DNA of 64,000 nt from Chrysomallon squamiferum (lineage: Eukaryota > Mollusca > Gastropoda > Neomphalida > Peltospiridae): the NCBI GenBank assembly GCA_012295275.1, contig CM022673.1, forward strand, positions 8,605,311 to 8,669,310, written 5' to 3'. A model generated the notes under the pieces. It did no database searches and was not told the origin of the DNA. It was given only the letters and a program-made list of their open reading frames with translations. Of the stretch, positions 34,901 to 47,429 are shown piece after piece; the first letter of the stretch is position 1, and each line of letters starts with the position of its first letter. The translations under genes and the position numbers were made by a program.

Positions 34901-37900
34901 GTAATAAATAAAAATTATGCATTAAAAAACATTCAGAAATGTTTTATTTAAATACTGCTTTAATTAGATTTTAACACATCACTAAAATCAATGCATGATA
35001 AAATAAATAAAAAATGATTCAGTCATCAATAGGAATCTAAATGGAAAAATAACCACATACTATAGAAATTAACATAAGTTGTGCTATATTAATAATAAAA
35101 ATATAAAATCTTTATCAGGTCATCATATTAACATTATGTTTTTATGTGTATAACACATGTTAATATTCTAATGTTAACAGATTCTAAATACATTATATGT
35201 CAAGGACATATACTATATGGTTTATGACAATATATTTTACATTAGTCATTATTTGTAACAGCTGGTCTTTGATGCTGATGAACAATTCTAATTACAACTG
35301 GCAGTATGACAATGTTGTTGTTGTTTTGTTAGAACTATTAATTTAATGTATTTATCACAAAGTGACTAAACAACAAAGTTCATTTCAGACAACAAAATGT
35401 TCAAACATTTGTACTGGCTGTAGCTCAGTGGTTAGAATACTGGCTTGAAGAATGATAGCTTTTGAAATCAGTACTCCTTAGTCTGCATGTTGAGCTATTT
35501 CCCATTCCAGACAGATTAAGTGGCATATATTTTGCTTTTCTTTGAAAAGTTTATTGTATAACTTTGTCTGTGTGTCAGTCCATATGCACCAATCATGTAC
35601 TTACAGAATAACAAGTCACAATTATGAATTATTTTTTAAAAAGTAGATTTATTATCTGAGATAGTCAATTATTAAAATGTGCACAGCTGCCATCAAGCAC
35701 ATTTTTGTTTAGGCATTCGTCTTGAAAATACTACTAAATGTATCATTTATGAGGTACAACTAGTTGATATGTAAATTTGACAGCCTATATTTACTTCATT
35801 TTCTAAATAGTTACACTATTAAAACATGCAAAAACACACACACACACACACAAAAATAAATATATGCACTTTCTTAATTTTTTCTTCTGCAATCCATCCA
35901 TAAAATTTAAAATAAACAAATAAAAATATATGATTATACTAACCACTCCTCTAAATTTTGGAGGAAGCATTCCACTGTAAAATGGAACAAATGCACTACA
36001 TAGCAAAGCCTACAAAGATAAAATACACAAAGTATATATACATGTAAACAACTGACATTCATATCAGTGTCAACTGTTGTTGTTTTTTTTTTAAATTATT
36101 AGTATTAATATAATAATAATTATCAAATTATCTTACAACCATTTTGGATGTTATTAGTTTTATTGTATATACTATTTTGTCATTATATTAGCATTAATGT
36201 CATATTAAACAAATCATCTTTTCTTGTTGTTGTTCTTTATTTAAATAACATTAAAAAATGTGGGCTTGATGAAACATTTTTAAAAATTACTTTTATTTAT
36301 TATTTTATAAATAATTAAACAAATTAATGAACAGTATGTCGGAATGATGTAATACACATACAAATAAAAATAAAACAATGAATGAATAAACAAACAGATA
36401 AAATTTTCTTTGAGAATGATGAATTAGAAAACCATAATTCAGTTAAATATACCTGTTTGCTTATTTCCCATTCCAGAATTTGTCATATCAAAATGCATGA
36501 AATGTTCATTTCTCTTAGTGGAAAATAACTATTTCTGACGATTCCTCTTTAACATACTTATTACATTTACAAATGAGCTGAGATGTTATTAAACATTAAT
36601 TAAATCATATATATATATATAATAAATAAATAAATAAACTACTTACATCAAGAAGCTCTTCTCGTGAATTAAACTCTGATACAATCACATTCTTCTTGTC
36701 ATGAACTCGGGTCATGGATATGAACAGACGACCAGAACAGATGAGATGTGCATTCAGCGGCAATACCTGCAGCATTGCATCTCGCATGATGCGGTTGATG
36801 TCGAAGCTTGGGTGCAGAGGTCCCAGGGCACGGGACCGTGCCTTTGAGGCCAAGCGCAACACAAAACTGGTGCATTCTCCTGTAACATTCAACATTTCAT
36901 GGTAAACATCTTCACTTACAAAGGTGAAATTAAGTGAATTTCATAATGTTATGATTATCTATATGGTCAAGCTAATTCCTTATAAATGTTATCATTATGT
37001 GTCTGTGTATGTGGTCCACATAATTGTGTAAATAGATACTGATTAGGTGTAAACTGACACCTAAATGTATATAAAGTCAGTATTAACTTATTTAACAAAA
37101 TAATGTGATTGTGTATATTCTTTACACAAATATAGGCCTGCATTTAGAATGACATAATGACACACATACACAAACATACATATACATTTGCAGATATGCG
37201 TATTTGGCACAAACTACATTATTCTACTTAACAATGTTGTGGTAACAATTACTAACATACAGGCCTACATTAACTGTTGTTAACTGTGGTTGTACTCAGA
37301 CATACTTATTATTTATAAGATGGAAGGCAAGTCAGCACAGTTTATTCTTACCATGATCTGACAGGTTCTCTCTGTGTTTATGAGAGTGCCAGCAATACAC
37401 AGCTGTTACTATTCATTAGTATAATTTATCTAACCTCCACTGAACTCTCTGCACTATAGTGTGTGAGTGTGTGTGTGTGTGTGTGTCCTGTAACTCACAT
37501 AATAGTATTAATAAAAACTGTATTACATTGTAAGTACAATAATGATTAATAACACACTTAGATAATTATTATAATAAACAAAATATTTGAAGGAAATTAA
37601 TATGACTTGGTAATATTCACACAAAAAATATGTCACTGCAATTTTTATTATAGTTTAAAAAATTAAAACATGTAGCAATTAATGTAAGAATAAATGTTTA
37701 ATTACCATTTAATCTTAAAGAACATTTTTAGTACAAAATTCAATAAATATACCTGCTTTGTTTTCATATTAGCTGGCACCCTAGCTAAAACTTTCTCAGA
37801 AACAAATTTAATACAAATATAAACAATGAATAATTGTAAAAACATATTTCTGTTACTATTATGAAACTGATGCCAGATCATCTTATCATCAGTTACCCAT

Positions 37901-38400
37901 CCTGCATTTTACTATGAGAAATCCCTTTTAGTTGACTGAATCTTGTTTTGACTGATATATTGTTTACACTCAGGTTACTTTGAGTTGTTTTTCTTCTTCT
38001 TTAATAAAATATATATTTATTTTCTACATCATTAATAACAAAACATGATATTTTAATTAATATCTAATATTATATCAATGTAAGCAGCTGTTTTTTGACA
38101 GGTGGTTAAATTTCCCAAGTACTCTCTTATTTAGTAATTTTTGACAGTGGATTCACACGAATTAACAGGTTTATTAGAACTGAACCTTCAAAAATAAATC
38201 CAGAATGGTGGAATATCTTTTAATCAATTAATGTTATAGTTTTTGTTACACTTTTCAGTCTCTTTATTAACAATTATTCAGAAATATTCTTCTGTTATAA
38301 CTATTACATTTTGAAAGTGCCAACTGATATTTCTATAATTTTAATACATTTTAACATTTTATTTAGTCCCTAGAGATTAAAGTAATTTTTAAGTGATCAA

Positions 38401-38442
<42 letters not shown>

Positions 38443-38857
38443 TATGTCATTTCAGATAACACGTTTATGTATTTTAAGCACTCATGATACCACTGCATAT
38501 CTGATTATCGCGTGATCTCAACAAACAAACAAAGGTAGCAAATATAACATTGGTTTGGCCTAAATACCATAACGGGTCACCTGAATCCGGTTAGCCAATC
38601 GACTGGCAGCATTAACATTAATTAGGGACAGCGCCCACTCTGATGCGTATATTCCACAATAAACAAACAAATATTAAATGGCATATACTCTTACCCAGGC
38701 AACATCCACAAATAAAACAACAAGCGGTAATAGCTCCAGCACTTGCTCCTAAAAGTCTGCCACTATCAAGAAAATGTGGCGCGTGTTCTTTGATGCAACT
38801 GGCAACTCCTATATGATATATTCCTAAGAAGCCACATCCCGAAAACGATACACTCAT
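31993..38857 (-). CDS. PNPLA2: Patatin-like triacylglycerol lipase, ATGL type
   Basis: Family role: hydrolyses triacylglycerol at the lipid-droplet surface, the first step of fat mobilisation. Exons on the minus strand: 38857-38695, 36879-36647, 36009-35944, 34898-34631, 34196-34005, 33608-33473, 33106-32987, 32656-31993. All borders are GT-AG and the phases close, giving 613 residues (human about 504). The first ATG starts MSVSFSGCGFLG, giving the oxyanion-hole glycines at once. The nucleophile motif GASAG has Ser39, and the dyad Asp is in YVDGS at residue 158. ALGPLHPSF, TITVSPFAGECDICP and NLYRLSHALFPP are typical of the PNPLA2 branch. The region FLEWLPKMPQDL matches the distal hydrophobic domain. 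A Cys/His-rich acidic stretch at 270-292 and a long acidic C-terminal tail (about 220 residues) look lineage-specific. I see no lesion. Confidence 0.95.
35412..35530 (+). mobile_element. tRNA-derived SINE in a PNPLA2 intron
   Basis: An excellent A box (tggctgtagctcagtggtta) is followed by a degenerate B box (ttttgaaatcagtactcc) and a body block, atttcccattccagacag, that recurs in similar form near 36465 and 56570. The tRNA fold is not intact, so it is not called a tRNA gene. Confidence 0.65.
38399..38443. repeat. (AAT)n microsatellite
   Basis: A pure AAT tract of about 45 bases in PNPLA2 intron 1. Confidence 0.95.
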
Positions 38858-39644
38858 ATTCGCTATTTTTGATTGTTAATGGTGTTTGGTCAAGTTATAA
38901 CAGTATTTATATAATTTAAGATCAGCCACAAAATCGGTCGTAAAAATCGCAACCGAAAGACGACAGATCTCCTTTGACCGCAGCCATTTTGTGTTTTGAA
39001 TGGGTTTTGCAAACACGTGACGTGGTCAAAACATTTGACCACGTGACAACTTAGCCTGAAATCTTGGATTGGTTAGTTGGATACAGATGTCAGGGCACCT
39101 GGCTTTAAGCCAAAGGTGGGAGGGGTTTTGAGGACATGGTAACATAAAAAAAATGTTTGCTTTCGTCCTTAGAAGAAGAGGGCAGCGACAGTCATATTAT
39201 TCCCATAACCAGTCAAATAAATTTTACGCCATACTTTATAATCAAAAACAGAACTCTTTACATGTGTTGTTAAAACACATACATAAATAGATAGACACAC
39301 GCACACATACTGACATACAGATACAGACAAAGTCAAAACATATTTGGAAACGATCAGTGTTGGAATTAGGCGTGCTACCAAATACACGCTTGAACATTTT
39401 CCTGACAGAAAATTATAATCACCCACCTTTATATCCACACATATATTTTGCTTTTAATTAAAGTGAATTTCATTTTTAAAAATAGTGAAGATTTTAAGGC
39501 TTCATTAGCTTTCTGTATTTTTAAAGAAAATTACCAAGCATTTTTTTGACAAGTCTTTTTTCTAACAAAGGTACCACCAACCAAAATGATACATAGTGAA
39601 GTAAATAATTATATTGTTAATATAAACCTTTAAGATAATAATAA

Positions 39645-39675
<31 letters not shown>

Positions 39676-39888
39676 GATAATTTGTTTATAATTATTTACA
39701 CGTACAAAATATACTTGGCATTAAGATAACTACAATTGACTGGTTTTTTAAGAAACAGGCGTAGCAAAACAAAAGTTTGGATGGAATACATGTCCGAAGA
39801 TTTATGTTTTCAGTTTGTTTCTACATCAGGAATCACAACATGAATTTATAAAAAATATATATATATTTTTGAAGTTTTGCCGAAGAAA
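38858..39888. promoter_or_regulatory. Divergent promoter region of PNPLA2 and SAAL1
   Basis: About 1.03 kb separates the two start codons. The PNPLA2 side (38930-39060) is CpG-richer. On the minus strand caaaatggctg (38991-38981) resembles the YY1 element common just downstream of start sites, about 130 bases before the PNPLA2 ATG. Two CACGTGAC boxes and a palindrome lie just beyond it. The SAAL1 side is AT-rich, with a (CT)n tract at 39645-39675 and no evident core element apart from TA-rich DNA just before its ATG. Confidence 0.55.
39014..39047. promoter_or_regulatory. Paired E-boxes around a perfect palindrome
   Basis: CACGTGAC occurs at 39014-39021 and 39040-39047. Between and overlapping them is an inverted repeat with 11-base arms, acgtggtcaaa (39020-39030) and tttgaccacgt (39034-39044), separated by aca. 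CACGTGAC is the core bound by bHLH-zip factors of the USF and TFEB/MITF type, and ggtcaaa resembles a nuclear-receptor half-site. Binding is inferred. Confidence 0.6.
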
Positions 39889-42800
39889 ATGAGTGCAGGT
39901 GATTTATTTTGTAGTCATGAAGGAGAAAGTTTCTGTACAAAGAATAAATAATCAGTCCGTATGTAATTTAATCTAAGTCAGAGCTGTACGGTAACAGGTC
40001 TAGACTGACTATAATATATACAGTTAATGAAAATAAACATGCATCAGGTGCATGATCTGTAGGTGTTTTTTTTTGGGGGGGTCACGATATGATAAATTAT
40101 TTTTCTTATATTATTAACATAAGCAAAAGCACTACTGCACGTACTGACGCAAACACGTGGTGCAGCATTTTCTTTTCTTCGTGCACTATAAAAAAGTCTA
40201 TATTAGTATATAGTATATCATTGAATGACTGATGACTGCAATCATTTAGACGATTTACTATAACTTTATCCTATTTTCGTTTCTCCTGTGTTTGTCAGAT
40301 CTGAATAACTAGATGATTTTTTTCATGTTTGTTTTTTTTTTTTTTTTTTTTTTTTTATGACAAGAAAAATATTTTTCCCTATTTCAAAACTTTTAAATTA
40401 TTATTTTGTTACTGAATATTATTTTACATTTCTGCAAAAATACACATATTTAATATTGCAAATTTTGTTTATAATGTCTTTGTAAACACAATTTTTGTTC
40501 TTATTTTTAATTACAGATATAAAATGCACCCCCAGTTTTAATGTTAAATGTCAAAATAATTATAATGAGTATTCAGTTTATTATTATTATTATTTTTTTT
40601 TTTTTTTTTTTTTTTAAATTGTGTGTGTATGTCATAGATCATGATTCACCAAGGGCTGTGCGAAACCCTTCCCCACCTCCAGAACTGGAACAAAAAGGTC
40701 AGAATATATTTGATGACAGTATCAACAACACAGCATTTAGCAAGCACTGGCTTTTCTCCACCCTGATGAAACTAATTCAGGTATGAAAATAGATATATAA
40801 TCCTGATATCTGACTAGATTTTGGAAGAGGGAGAGGGTTTGAGAGAGGGGGAAAAACAGAATGTGTGAACATGAATAAGAGTGAATGTGAGTGTGTGACA
40901 AGTGTGAATGAATATATATATATATCACTAATTAGACAAGGAAATTATCCTAGCATTCACAATTTTCAAGGTCAGTGGCTTGATCACTGTTCCACTAATA
41001 CTTAACTGTAAAAAAATTTGACCCTTTGCTTAAGTAAACATATATTTACACTTTTCTTAAACATTTTAGTTTTTATTAAGACATTGATTGTTGTGTGGAT
41101 ATTATTAATTAATATTTATTTTTAAAATATACTATGTAAATCTTTGCACGTCAAAAAATTACAAATAACCCAATGCTAAAAAAAAAAAAAAAAAAAAAAT
41201 GTTTTATTTAAGGCATATTCATTTTTGTATAAGACGAATGACTGGTGTGATATCAATAATTATAATATAATACATTTTTCGTGTTTGTAAAACGAGTACT
41301 TGTTTCTAATAAGTATATGCAGTATAAATGATTAGTAATCATTAATTTTCTCTGGCAGCCTTTCCTAACTGTGGTGTTAAACAAATATTTTGACTACTGG
41401 TTGATTTGTTTATTCATGCATTATTGAACAGCAGTTCCTTCATTACCTAAATAAACATTTGTTACCTCTAAATATGTTACTCAATCATGCTACATAAACA
41501 AGACTTTTGCAGACTGCTTTCAGCTGCTCAAGACTTGTTTTGATAAATTTATTAAATACTTAACATTACCTCTGTTTCTGTTTAATTTTTCAGTTTACAC
41601 AAAGCTTTCTCAGATTTCTTACAGATAATTTATTATTGTTTATTATTGTAGTTGTTGTTATTATTATTATTTCACTATGATTTTATTCAGATAAATAGTT
41701 AGTACTGTTATGAGTTATGTTGGATCTCACTTAATCATTCCTGTTTAATGTTTTCCATAAGTTATATCATCTAACACACCCAAAATGCTGATTATGTAAG
41801 ATTATGGTATTTGCTATTGTATTTAAAAAAAATATAAATATTAAATACACTTTTCAGTAGCAGTATAAAAATACTGATGATCATTTTTTGATATTGGGAT
41901 ATATATATTCAGTCTTTCTTGGCTGAATTATCAAAAACTACTCAATTATTTTTATTCTTTAAAATATATTTTTTTTTTTTCTTCCAGGAAGTGGATAAAG
42001 AAACAGAAAACCAAGAGGAGACTGAGTTTGGTGTGGACATTGATGAAGAACTTCAAAATGAGCTTTGTCGACTCTGGGATATGGCAATGAATGCAGTAAG
42101 TTCTAAATTGAATTTTTTTTCATCTTATCAGAAAAATAAACTACCATAGTAAAGTTGTTTGTTTATTTTTTAAATTTTTCTTTAAATGCAGCTTCTTATA
42201 TTTTAAAATGTGATATGCCAGTTGCTAACAAAGAAGTACTGGTATTGAACATTTTACTTTACAATCATTATTTTTTGTTTAAAGTTGTATGATGGGTTAT
42301 GATATCTATCATTACAGTATCCATTGGGCTATTTTTCCTTCCAACTCAGTGTTTTAACAAAGGCCATGATATTTACTTTGCTGTTTATGGCAAGGTGATA
42401 TAATAAAAAAATACTGTTAATAGCTTCCACCTGTCTTGCACATAACTTTCCTGGTTTGCATGCTTGAATAATCCTGTGATGGATGCATGCAAGAATTACT
42501 GTCAAATGCAAACAGCAGGAAATGGAGACAGCAGAGCAGAAGGTTTTCAGAAATCTGCATTTGAAAAATATACTGAGGTGTCATTAAACCTTTATTTATT
42601 CTTCACTGATTGTTTGACACTCATTTGTGTGTGTGTTTTGTATTCAAAATGTTTAATATTTTTTAAAATTTATTTGTGATATAATTATTTTCTCTAGGAT
42701 GTAGCTAAATTTCTACAAGAATTCAGAGCTGTAGAAATATTATGTGGAGTCATAGGAAAATCTAAGGCACCACGAGTTACAGTAAGTTGCCTTGAATTTA

Positions 42801-45800
42801 AAAACTTATATGTTATACACATCAAAATAACAAACCAAATATAAATTAGAAATAAATAAATTAAAACACAAAATGATTTTTTTAATTATTTATTTTTACA
42901 TATTTTATTTTATTTTATTACTATTGCTTTTTGTAGTAAATATTTTATTTATAAAAATTAAACTTTGTTACCTATTTTTCAGCTTAATAGTCAACAAAGC
43001 TGTTAATAAAATCACTTTTAGTATGTCATAACAAACATTTTTTAATTATTTCATATGCTTTATAATTTCTGTTTCCTGTTCTTAAATTGTGATTTATTTT
43101 AATATAATTTGTAACTAATCTTTATGGAGAAATGTGTTATCAAATTGTTTTAGGAAATTTGTGTTGGTATTCTGGGAAACATGGCCTGTGATGACAGCAT
43201 CTGTGTGACAATGTCTAAAAATGAGAAACTTGTGTAAGTAACTCATTTACTTCACTTCAGTTTAATTTAATCTTTTATCTTTTATTCTATTTTTTTATTT
43301 TTTATTTTTATTTTATATTTTTATTTTTTATTTTTATTTTTTATTTTAATTTTAATTTTTTAATTTTATTTAATTTTATTTTATTTTATTTTATTTTAAT
43401 TTTATTTTATTTTATTGTTTGTTTGTTTGTTTGTTTTGTATCTTTGTTAAAAAAAATTTTTTTTTTTTTTTTTTTACTCTTGTCATTTTAAATACATCTT
43501 TGCTGCAGAAGATTAAAATTAATATTTTAATGATCTCACACTAATGTTCTGAATGAAAAAACTTAATTAAATTTAAAAATGAAAAATCTAATCAGCAGTC
43601 CATCTAGTCTCATAAAAGAATCCCAACATGCTACTGAATTAAATTAAACAGTCAACAGTATTTGTCAAATCATAAACAAAATAAAGAATTAATAACAATA
43701 CAGACTGTCATTAGTTAGATGACGGTTAATGGAATCTCTATTCCTCAGTATGCTGTTTTATTTTAGTATTTGGGAAGGTGCATATAAAAGATGACTTATT
43801 GCTAAAAAAAGAAGTCAAAAAAGGAAGCCCACACAAATTTCCTCTGTCATCATTCCCAAGATCTGTAACTATATATATATATGGAATCTTATAATCAAAG
43901 ATTAAAAATATTAAACATGCATCATTAAATAAAATATTTTTTATTCTCCTTCATTTCCTAAATCATCCATCCATCCATCCATCCATCCATCCATCCAGTC
44001 CATCCATCTATCCAATCTGTCCCTGTATTTACTGGTTATACAAAACAGCTGGCAACTATCCAAGCAATAACTACCTGCAACATACCTATGTTACCACCTA
44101 GCCAGTCATTTTGTAAATATTTAGTGACAGAATGTTACCAGAAACCTGTCTGTAGTAACTTTTGAGACTTTCACAAAATGTAGTTGTGCTGGAGAATGTT
44201 TATCTTAACAGTAATATTGACATTAAAGTACTGAACCATATATCTCTTACAAAAATAACTCCATGTATGTATTTCATATTGTTCAGTTTTGATGTAATTG
44301 ATAAGACATTACAAACTAAAAAACAATTTGCTGATAAGCATAGGTCAGTCATTTTAAAGAATAGAAAGTAAAGAATTTGGTTATTCTGATAAACATTCTT
44401 GTCGACATGTTTTCATTAGGTTTTATGAGTTTTCTTTAGTATGTTTATGATTACATAAACCTGTAATTAAACTTAATCCATCTGTGGACATATATTTACA
44501 TTAGGTTTTATATATAAAAATAAATTTAGTTAATCCTTTTCATGACTGTACTAATACACTATTAAAATTGACAAGTACAGCTGTTTTGACATGTCCAGAT
44601 AAGTATTCCAATAGCTTTGTTATGAAATAAGATTTTACTAAAATGTACACAGTATACAGCAAATAAAACAAATTATGAAACTTCTTTATTATTGAGAAAG
44701 CAAAAGTTCAAGGGTTAATTCTTCATTTATTAGATCAGTGTATTAATATTATTTACTAAGCTATTACGTTTTCTTTAGAAGTCAACAAAATAATGACAGG
44801 TTAAAACATTTTCCTATGTCTAAGTCATAAACAGCAGCTGTTTAAACATTATTAATAAAAAATTCTTAATATTTTTAACTGAACTTGCTCCACATGTGAT
44901 GAATAACAGGATCAAACCTTCTAGGTGCATTTAGTAAATGTTTTTCTTTTCCTTATTCCAGAAGGTCCAAATTTTTGGTATATTTAAGTCTGTGATATAT
45001 CAATTAAATTGCTTTCTGCTTGTGCAAAGATCCATGTATAAGATTCAGACAAAATAAATTAAAAGTTTAATCCCAATACCTCAACATAACATCCTTTTTT
45101 ATTATTATTAAAATGTGTTTATGTGCATTTACTGAGAATATATATCATTGTCTTTGACAATCAAAGAGATGATTCCACAATTCATGTGTCAGGTAGTTGC
45201 TTCTAATTTACTTTAGTCTTTAATGTCAAAACAAAATAGAATTTTTTTTTTTTTTTTTTTTTTACAGATGTCATCTGATCTGTATTTAATTTCCAACAGA
45301 AATGAAAGAGTGTATTTTTAGTCTACAGGACTTAATAAAGTTTTGGCTAAAACTGAAATGTCAGATAAATGAAATATTTTAAAAAGTAAACCTAAAAGAA
45401 TTTTTTTTTTTCTTGAAACTAAACTTTTTAATTACTGTATTTGCAGAAAAATGACACTTTTGTTGCTGGAAAGTCCAGATCCTCCGACACTTGTTGAAAC
45501 AACAAGGTAAGTCACATTGTCAAATTTTTAGAATTAAAAATAAAAGATCAGATAAATTAATGACTATATTTTTCTCCATCCAGAATCGTTAATCTAATTT
45601 AAACCTAACAGCAGCTACTTTTTATATTATCAAGAATAAACATAAATGTAAAAGATTTCGTAACAGTTAATCAGCTGTTTAGAAATACAGAATTCAGACT
45701 TGATGAAATTGATTATCTTTTGTTTTCAGACTGCTGTACACATGTTTATCAAATTCAAAGGCGAGAAAATCCTGGCTAACAGCTATAAAGCAGGCAGAAA

Positions 45801-46392
45801 CTCTCCATGAGAACGTACTCTTTATTCTACACAGCTCCACAAACTGTGAGTATTTGTTTATTAACTTTGAGTAATGTTTACCATCTTCGAATGTTCAGTG
45901 TAGAAAGTTTACTGAGTATTCATTCTAGACAGTTTACCATCTTGGTTGTTTTCATTCTTTATAATTTACCATAATTAATCATTCTAGATAGTTTGCCATC
46001 TATGAGTATTCATTGTAGAGTATTCATCTTTAGAAAATTTACCATGACTAAGCATTCTAGATTATTTACCAACTGATTATTCATTCTAGACAGGTTACTG
46101 TTATGATTATAGATATTTATAGTTTGACTATTTATTCTAGATAGTTTATTGAAAGGGTTTTATTCTAGACAGTTTACTGTTAGTATTCATTTTAGGCTGT
46201 TTTACTAATTGTGAGTATCCATTCTACTATGTTCTACTAATTTGAATTATATATATTAAGTGTCTATAGAGAGATACATTATTCTTATTATATATTGTTT
46301 ATAATTTTTTTCATGCTAAAAAGCAAATAATGACATCTTTAAACTGCATGGGATTTATAACTATTTGTATAATAATAATAATAATAATAATA

Positions 46393-46437
<45 letters not shown>

Positions 46438-47159
46438 TAAGGGTAGATTAATTCTGAATTTATAAACATTTAAATTAAAGAGACATTTGTTTTCCAAATT
46501 CAAACAGTATGATATACTTTTTATTTAATTTATTTCTTTCATTACCCACCACCTGTAGCTCAAAAAACCTCATTTTGAGATCTGATTCATCATATTCAGA
46601 AGCAATCCATATCCTCATTATAATATCTTATTGTAGTATATGCCCTTGAGGCTTTCTCCAGTTCTAACCAGTGACTCACAAATGATTAATAAAAGGATAT
46701 ATCCTTTCTGGAGGAAGATATATATAAAAAATACCTAAGATGCACATAAAGGCCCTATGTGTTGTAGAAATGTGATTCATGCAGCTACAGGTATCCTCTT
46801 ATTGCTTTTTAAAAATTTCTTGAGGTCTCATTAATTCACTCTGTGTTTGAATTTTGAGAGTGATAACTAAAACCTTGAAATTAGACACAACAGATCCTTG
46901 AGGCATACCTGTCAGTGATGTCCACTATTGATGTGGCTGCTTTCATTAACCTGTGAGGTGAAACACCTTTTATTTTCCATTGCCTTTGTGAGTCATGTAA
47001 AGTATTTAGATCAATGTTCCCTTGAATGCGTTTTGTTATTTTTATTGTGTTTTAAGGCTACTATTCAGAATTATACCTGGATGCTGTGGTCATATTTTTA
47101 TATAGCTTTTTTTAAATTTATTTATTGCTTTGCTATGATACACCTTTGTATAAGTCTAG

Positions 47160-47192
<33 letters not shown>

Positions 47193-47224
47193 ATTATGAA
47201 AGTTTGAAAATTTTGTAATAAATT

Positions 47225-47258
<34 letters not shown>

Positions 47259-47393
47259 CCCAAACCTAGCATTATCTGTGATTGATGTTACAAGTATTAA
47301 TTCTTACAGTAAAAAGAATTACTTCAGTTTGACATGCTACAGCTTAAATAATTTCTGTTCATGACATCACTGCATATAGGACAAACAGGCAGC

Positions 47394-47429
<36 letters not shown>

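Noticed and set aside
35412-35480. Possible tRNA gene with a good A box
   Set aside because: The B box is degenerate, no cloverleaf closes, and it continues into a body block shared with other SINE fragments in the window.
36714-36905. Plus-strand frame of 63 codons
   Set aside because: It is antisense to PNPLA2 exon 2, whose reading is conserved.
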